Source: Trichoplax sp. H2 | Taxonomy: Eukaryota > Placozoa > Uniplacotomia > Trichoplacea | Assembly: GCA_003344405.1 (NCBI GenBank) | Contig: NOWV01000393.1 | Span: forward strand, 1 to 27,060 | DNA length: 27,060 nt | Direction of reading: 5' to 3' | Part shown: piece by piece, positions 21,113 through 27,060 of the stretch | Numbering within the stretch: the stretch's first letter is position 1 | How the letters are laid out: the number at the start of each line of letters is the position of its first letter | The notes under the pieces: generated by a model | What the model was told of the DNA's origin: nothing | Seen by the model: only the letters and a program-made list of their open reading frames with translations | The model's database searches: none | Program-made: the position numbers and the translations under genes

Positions 21113-24100
21113 ATGGCTACTAGCGTTAGCAGATATTCTACCCGTAGCACCAGCAATTTAGCTAAAAATCTTGTATCCCTTTGGACTCAACGGCTCCGAG
21201 ATGCAGCTATCCCTGAGCCCAGAACTTCAACACAGCTCATTATGGACTATGTCATCCGACTAAATCAATGTGTAAGAATATTACCTATTCGTAGGATAAC
21301 ACTCATCAATCAATCAACATCTGCCATTCCAATTTTTGTACATACTTTTACTCTACTAGATGCAACAGTATGTCATAACTCTACCTCAGTTGCAGCTATC
21401 GAGATATCTATTGCAATTAGGTTGTGTACTCTTCTCCTTTTGGGGGCGGAGCAGTTTTTTCTCATACGCAATCCATGCCCTTCACAATATCTCCGACGGG
21501 AATCCATCAATCAATGATGCTCTACAACAATAATTAATAATAAGACTATCTATTTGAGGGTAGTTTCCAGCAATGCAATTGATGTCTAGTACTCTTTTTG
21601 CATTTGCAGCAGTTGCAGCCTAATATTATACGTATAATAATTAACAGCGACTACTGCACATAAAAAACTATGCAAATCCATGCCTGGTACTCTCTTTCAG
21701 TTGGAGGAGTCTCTGCTAATACTTAATCCATCCATTCACTATGCTCGACTTGCTGCATCAATAAATGAGCAATATACTCTAAACAGTCAATAAATAATAA
21801 TAGTACTGTGTCGTTGTCGTTTCCAGCAATGCAATCCATGGCTAGCATATAAGAATTAGCACCTTCCACCCCGAATAAGAAAAGGCAATCCATGTCGAGT
21901 ACCCTTTTATTTACAATAGTCTGCTAATACGCAATCGATCCATTCACTATACTTGCTATATGAATGAATGAATAATACTTTAAATAGTTAATAATTCTGT
22001 CAGTTTTTTGTCATTTCCAGCAATGCAATCCATGTCGAGTGCTCTTTCTATTTCCAATAGTCTGCTAATACGCAATCCCATCCATTCACTATACTTACCA
22101 TATCAATGAATGAATAATACTCTAAATAGTCAACAATTTTGTCAGATTTTTGTCATTTTTAGCAATGCAATCGTACTCTTTTTATTTGCAATAGTCTACT
22201 AATACGCAATCCATCCTTTCACTGTACTTGTAACATGCATAGATGAATAATACTCTTAATAGTCAATAGTAATTCTGTCAGTTGTTTGTCATTTCCAGCA
22301 ATGCAATCCATGCCTAGTATTCTTCTCATTTGCAATAGTCTACTAATACGCAATCGATCCATTTATTATACTTACTACATGAATGAATGAATAATACTTT
22401 AAATAGTCAATAACTAATAATTCTGTCAGTTCTTTGTCATTTCCAGCAATGCAATCCATGTCTAGTACTCTTCCCATTTGCAATAGTCTACTAATACGCA
22501 ATCCATCCATTCACTATACTTACCATATCAATGAATGAATAATATTCTAAATAATCAATAGTAATTCTAACAGTTTTTTGTCATTTCTAGTAATACAATC
22601 CATATCTAGTACTCTTCCCATTTGCAATAGTCTACTAATATGCAATCCATCCATTCACACTATATTTGCCACATGAATGAATGAATAATACTTTAAACAG
22701 TCAATAATTTTGTCAGTTCTTTGTCATTTCCAGCGATGCAATCCATGTCTAGTACTCTTCCCATTTGCAATAGTCTACTAATACGCAATCTCATCCATTC
22801 ACTATACTTGCTATATGAATGAATGAATAATACTCTACATAGTCAATAATCAATAATTCTGTCAGTTCTTTGTCATTTTTTCAGCAATGCAATCCATGTC
22901 TAGTACTCTTCCCAATTGCAATAGTCTGCTAATATGCAATCGATCCATTCACTATACTTGCTATATGAATGAATGAATAATACTCTTAATAGTCAATAGT
23001 AATTCTGTCAGCTTTTTGTCATTTCCAGCAAAGCAATCTATGTCTAGTATTCTTCCCATTTGCAATAGTCTACTAATACGCAATCCCATCTATTCACTAT
23101 ACTTGCTACATGAATGAATGGATGATACTCTAAATAGTCAATAATTAATAATTCTGTCAGTTCTTTGTCATTTCCAGCAATGCAACCCATATCTAGTATT
23201 CTTTATATACAGTAGACTCTGCTAATACACAACCTATGCCTTTCACTATACCTACTACATGAATGAATCAATCAATGATTTCTACAAAAGTAAAATAACA
23301 ATAACACTGTCAATTTAGGGGTAATTTGTAGCAATGCAATTCATAACTAGTACTCTTACTTATTTGGAGTAGTCGCTACGGATTACAACATTATACAGTA
23401 TGTATAATTACCAGTGACTACTTTAAATGGAAAAGAATTGCAATCTATGTCTGGTACTCTTTTTGTTTGGAGTAATCACTGCCTATTATTGTTATACGTA
23501 TAATAATGAATTGTAAATAATTAACAGCGACTACTCCAAATAAAAATAATATTATCCATGTCTGGTACTCTTCTTACTTGGATTAGTCTCTGCTAATACG
23601 CAATCCATCCATTCACTTCACTCGCTACAATGAATGAATGAATAATATTCTAAGCAGTCAATAATAATACTATCGTATCTTTGTCATTTCTAGCAATGCA
23701 ATCCATGTCTAGCACTCATTTGTATTTGAAGTAGCCTCCACTAATACACAATCTACGCCGTTGACTATAACTGCTACATGAATGAACGAATAATACTCTA
23801 AACAATCAATAGTAATAATGTCATTTCCAGCTACGCAATCCATGTTTAGTACTCATTCATATTTGGAATAGTCTGTGCTAATACGCAATCTACATCATTC
23901 ATTATAGCTGCTACATGAAAGAATGAATAATACTCTAAACAATTAATAATTTAATAATACTGCCATTTCTTTGTCATTTCTAGCAATGCAATTTATATCT
24001 AGCACCTTTTTTTATTTGAAGCAGTCTCTGCTAATATGCTATTCAGGCATAGACTAAGAATTAAAAATCAGTCACGATGTGTATGTATAAGTTAATTTCT

Positions 24101-26074
24101 ATTATTGCTAATCATTGTTCTACGTACTATAGGTGTCTAAAATAGAAGAAAATGGCAATCCTGAGCTGACTGTCCAACAAATTCAACTTTTCAACAAGCT
24201 TTGCTCCAAGAGGCTCGATAGGTATCTATAATTTAATACTGATACTTATAGTAGAATTAATTAAAAATGTGCATATTTTAATATATAATATATATATTTA
24301 TGCAATATTTTATAAACTCTATTTGGTGATAACTATGCATATGCGTATGTATACGAAATAGAATATCTTGTTAATACTGCACGCAGATGAATAGAATCTA
24401 TGCTGACTATAGATGATAGTATTCTCGCTTAGCTGTATATTTACTATAGTTCAACACTTACTATTTCGCCAATGGACTCTGTTAAAATTTTCAGAATGCC
24501 AGTACAATACATCATCCGAGAATGGGATTTTAGATATATCACACTGAAGATGCAACCACCAGTTTTTATTCCTCGCCCGGAAACTGAGGTACTATGAGCT
24601 TGCAAATAGGCCAATCGGTCTTGAAGACATAGAAAACTAATTCAATTGCAAGACTAAAATTTACACTGTGTTGCTATACGTGTAGTACGTACAAATCGCT
24701 CATCATTGCATGCTGCTAATAAGATAATACTTTTTTCATACGAACTGGTTATTGCAAAAAATGGCGTATCTATCCTTTAAGTGCAAAATAGACTTTGTAA
24801 ATAGAGTATCATAAACGGTATAAGAAAAGACATTTAAAATCAATGCTGTATACTGTAATGATATTTGATTAGGAGCTAGTGGATTTGATAAACTTACATG
24901 AGTTTCATCATAAAAGAGAGAACGAATCAATCACATTTCTGGATATTTGCTGTGGCAGCGGAGCTATCGGTTTATCGCTCTTGTGCGAAAATCCCCAAGT
25001 AAACGCTATATTAATATTAGCTTAATAAAGTATATGCAATGAATTAAACCAGCTGTAGAAATGAAAAGTTGATGCTTTTTTAAAGTATATACCCCTTTAT
25101 TATTTCCTATTTAGGCCACATGCATTGCCATCGATAAAGATCCAAATGCAATTAGCCTGACAGAATTAAATAGCCAACGGTAATTATTTCACTTTTAAAT
25201 AAATAGTACAGCTATCGCAAAAGATCACTAGAACTATTTCTACACCTTGTATGCCCCTTGAATATTTAGGCTTAACCTAGGCAGCAGGATGATAGTTGAA
25301 CATCTCGACGTGATGAAGAGTAGGTATCGATAGTCAATCACCGGATACTATTTCTTGAAATAGAATGACCCGTTTAAGGATCTTAACTCAAAACCTATTT
25401 CTAATCCTAAATAACAGCTGAATTCCATCATGGTTTTGGTCATGATGAAGCAGTAGATTTTATAGTGAGTAATCCTCCCTATATACCTTCTAAACAACTG
25501 GCGAGCTTGCAAGAGGAGATTATTAGGTTGTCATGATGACCTACAGTATTATAGTCGATTTTATTATCCGAGTTGTAATCGGTATAATTTGTTGTACTAT
25601 AGCTTTGAAAGTTCCCTTGCACTCGATGGCGGTTGCGATGGCCTAGACATTGTGAAACAAATTTTACATTTTGCACGTTTATGCTTAAAGGATAAAGGGT
25701 TAGTGTTTGTACGTTGCACAGAAATCGTATATACTTTCGTTAGGTAAAAGTTTGAAGCGATTGATTATTCTAATTATCCATCGAATTTATTTGATTTCTA
25801 CGGTTGTGCTTGTATTATTAGTAAAATATGGTTGGAAGTAGATATCAATCATCCCGAGATGATTGAGCATTACCTCAATACTCATGATACCGATTTTACG
25901 TACGATGCAACATTCAAGGATTATACCAATAGGTACTACAGTATATTGCATCATCTGTGTTTGCACATGAAATCCTTTAACGATATATTTATTGCTACTG
26001 TGTTAATCCTATTTTATGTATTTTGTAGAGCAAGATTCTGCAAGTTGGAGTACCATAAGAAAGATAAGACATAA
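21113..26074 (+). CDS. HEMK1: HEMK1: mitochondrial release-factor glutamine methyltransferase (PrmC family), complete
   Basis: HEMK1 methylates the Gln of the GGQ motif of mitochondrial translation release factors, using S-adenosylmethionine. Ten exons join in phase: 21113-21271, 24133-24221, 24495-24588, 24873-24998, 25115-25179, 25270-25319, 25418-25526, 25603-25698, 25822-25932 and 26029-26074. They give 314 residues (human 338). The ATG is the first after an in-frame TGA. The N-terminus [18 protein letters not shown] is Arg/Ser/Thr-rich without acids, fitting a mitochondrial presequence. Exon 1 matches the PrmC N-terminal helical domain ([20 protein letters not shown]), exons 2-3 carry [18 protein letters not shown] and [11 protein letters not shown], motif I is [10 protein letters not shown] (138-147), the AdoMet ribose region is AIDKDPNA, and the catalytic NPPY is at 213-216. 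The C-terminal strand is [11 protein letters not shown]. All catalytic landmarks are intact. Intron 1 is 2.9 kb and full of tandem repeats; every other intron is under 300 bp. Confidence 0.96.
21604..21659. mobile_element. Foldback (MITE-like) element copy 1, imperfect
   Basis: Arms TTGCAGCAGTTGCAG and CAGCGACTACTGCAC flank a perfect 16-bp palindrome TATTATACGTATAATA (21624-21639). Arms match in 11 of 15 positions. It resembles the copies at 23362 and 23466. No target-site duplication or transposase is visible, so the mobile label is tentative. Confidence 0.45.
23362..23428. mobile_element. Foldback (MITE-like) element copy 2
   Basis: The left arm ATTTGGAGTAGTCGCT and right arm AGTGACTACTTTAAAT are near reverse complements. 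The centre has a TTATACA/TGTATAA pair. Same architecture as copy 3, 37 bp away. Confidence 0.5.
23466..23540. mobile_element. Foldback (MITE-like) element copy 3
   Basis: The left arm TTTGGAGTAATCACTG (23466-23481) pairs with CAGCGACTACTCCAAA (23525-23540) at 14 of 16 positions, and pairing extends further outward through T-rich/A-rich flanks. The centre contains the palindrome TTATACGTATAA (23492-23503). The left arm resembles the GNAGTCTCTGCTAATAC box of the surrounding tandem unit. Confidence 0.55.
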
Positions 26075-26183
26075 TGTAATTATCGACAGTATCTTTAACA
26101 TAGGCTATGTGGAATTTTAGATTGAAATACTGTATTCTGATCAAAAATAGCTAAACTACTGTAGTAAATCTTTTGCCATTTAA

Positions 26184-26189
26184 AATAAA
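26184..26189 (+). promoter_or_regulatory. Polyadenylation signal AATAAA for HEMK1
   Basis: The first AATAAA after the HEMK1 stop codon, 110 bases downstream, in AT-rich sequence. Confidence 0.55.
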
Positions 26190-26710
26190 CTATTTATAAT
26201 GCCAATCATTTAGGTAAATAAGATATTACAATGATTCATGTCCATGCCGTAAGACGGTTTGATCTTTGGTAAAGTGATTGAAAATTTTGCTTATTTTATA
26301 GGAGAGTTTTTTACGCACAGCTGCATAGAAATTAGTTCATAACTACAGTCGAAAACACTATAGATGCCATCTAACTTTGCAAAGCGTGTCTTTAAGAATG
26401 TATGGCACTCATGATTGATACAGATGATATGGATGTATTTGTATTAATAAAATGTAGCATGACTGGATATGACTGTCCTAGCCGTCTTCCGTTCAAGTTG
26501 CTGGCAAAGAGAATACCCGTATAATATTGCCTAGGGCTAGTGGTTTAAAGTATCAAGTGCATTATACTATATCATTCGATTCTTCTCCAGCGTAATATTT
26601 GCATTATCCAACTCTGGAGGATCATAAAATGATCACTTTTGCAATCAGAACTGACACTAATGCCCATTAGTGGATAAGCTCGAATGAGGAAAGTTTATTG
26701 ATCCACGCAT
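26190..26710. other. Intergenic DNA downstream of HEMK1
   Basis: Mostly unremarkable AT-rich sequence. It holds one short + strand open frame, 26402-26524 (40 codons, begins MALMIDTDDMDVF), ending at CCC|GTATAA, which could be a donor. It has a mildly coding look (IKCSMTGYDCPSRLPF) but no recognisable homology and no joinable partner exon in the window. Confidence 0.3.
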
Positions 26711-27060
26711 AATTAGGCTACTGCAGCACTACTTTATTCAGTATGGATAATTTTTGTAAGGTAATATCAAAGTCAAGCATGGAGCACTCGGATGTTTCTA
26801 AAGCAAGGGAGAATTGATTAAGACAGGAATGGCTAGGCTACTGCAGTGCAACTTTTTTCACTATGGATAGCTTTTGCACCTGTAAGTTAATGTCATAGAC
26901 TATTCGGATGCTTAGAGTGAGGAGAGGATGCACAAATGCTTACTGATTAGGCTGCTGTAGTCCTACTTTTTTTCAATATATGCGTAGATATAGCCTTTGC
27001 ACACGTAAGTTAATGTCAAGGTAAAGCATGGACTATTCGGATGCTTAGAGTGAGGAGAGG
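26711..27060. repeat. ~115-120-bp tandem array running off the right edge
   Basis: Units begin near 26711, 26832 and 26947 with ATTAGGCTACTGCAG. Each continues with a T-rich tract, ATGGATAGNTTTTGCAC, GTAAGTTAATGTCA and ACTATTCGGATGCTTAGAGT. The last two copies share a nearly identical end (ATTCGGATGCTTAGAGTGAG), and the array is cut by the window boundary. Confidence 0.88.

Larger units (their letters stand above)
21560..24050. repeat. ~140-bp tandem array filling HEMK1 intron 1
   Basis: About fifteen copies of a ~138-150-bp unit. Landmarks per unit: CATTTCCAGCAATGCAATCC, ATGTCTAGTACTCTTCCC, TTGCAATAGTCTACTAATACGC, CCATTCACTATACTTGC, TGAATGAATGAATAATACT and TAAATAGTCAATAATTCTG. Copies between about 21980 and 23210 are homogeneous; those at both ends are more diverged and are interrupted by foldback elements. 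Each unit contains a TTTCCAGCAATG segment resembling a splice acceptor, yet the HEMK1 frame resumes only at 24133. Confidence 0.93.

Noticed and set aside
25832-26074. 80-codon + strand frame as an independent gene
   Set aside because: It is the last two HEMK1 exons plus the intron between them, open by chance.
21560-27060. CRISPR-like spaced repeats
   Set aside because: Units are 115-150 bp, similar along their full length with no unique spacers, in an intron-bearing animal genome; they are tandem satellites.
1-27060. tRNA, rRNA or snRNA genes
   Set aside because: I saw no cloverleaf with A/B boxes, no rRNA-like conserved blocks and no U-snRNA motifs. A covariance-model search would be needed to exclude small ones.

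Overview
The window is nuclear DNA of an animal: AT-rich, with short GT-AG introns, and with genes whose products can only be read by joining exons. I rebuilt four protein-coding genes by matching splice sites and codon phase by eye. Three are recognisable: the C-terminal half of a RAD54L2/ARIP4-type SNF2 ATPase (+ strand, cut by the left edge), a complete eIF4E3-type cap-binding protein (- strand, 17834 down to 14424) and a complete HEMK1 mitochondrial PrmC-type methyltransferase (+ strand, 21113 to 26074). The fourth (- strand, 10365 down to 3425) encodes a low-complexity acidic protein that I do not recognise. It has a Lys/His-rich N-terminus, three 57-residue repeats and a C-terminal Cys-rich CaaX box. 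The gene set, AT content and compact introns suggest an early-branching animal, with a placozoan (Trichoplax/Hoilungia) as my best guess. No sequence search was possible.

Layout: 1-2820 RAD54L2-like; 2821-3424 a tail-to-tail 3' region with AATAAA signals on both strands; 3425-10365 the CaaX protein, whose proposed 5 kb first intron holds three short tandem-repeat blocks; 10366-14423 intergenic, with a ~170-bp tandem array and foldback structures; 14424-17834 eIF4E3; 17835-21112 a divergent intergenic interval shared by eIF4E3 (-) and HEMK1 (+), carrying a (GTACGG)-type cluster and a ~190-bp satellite; 21113-26074 HEMK1, whose 2.9 kb first intron is nearly all a ~140-bp tandem array with three embedded palindromic foldback elements; 26075-27060 downstream DNA ending in a further ~120-bp tandem array that runs off the right edge.

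The genes do not form a pathway: chromatin/topoisomerase-lesion ATPase, translation-initiation cap binding, mitochondrial translation termination, and a putative lipid-anchored acidic protein. Two things stand out. The non-coding DNA is dominated by several unrelated tandem arrays whose units all lie between about 115 and 220 bp. In addition, the three recognised genes all have human orthologues on chromosome arm 3p, which suggests preserved ancestral linkage. No CRISPR array, tRNA or rRNA gene, or bacterial-type feature was seen.
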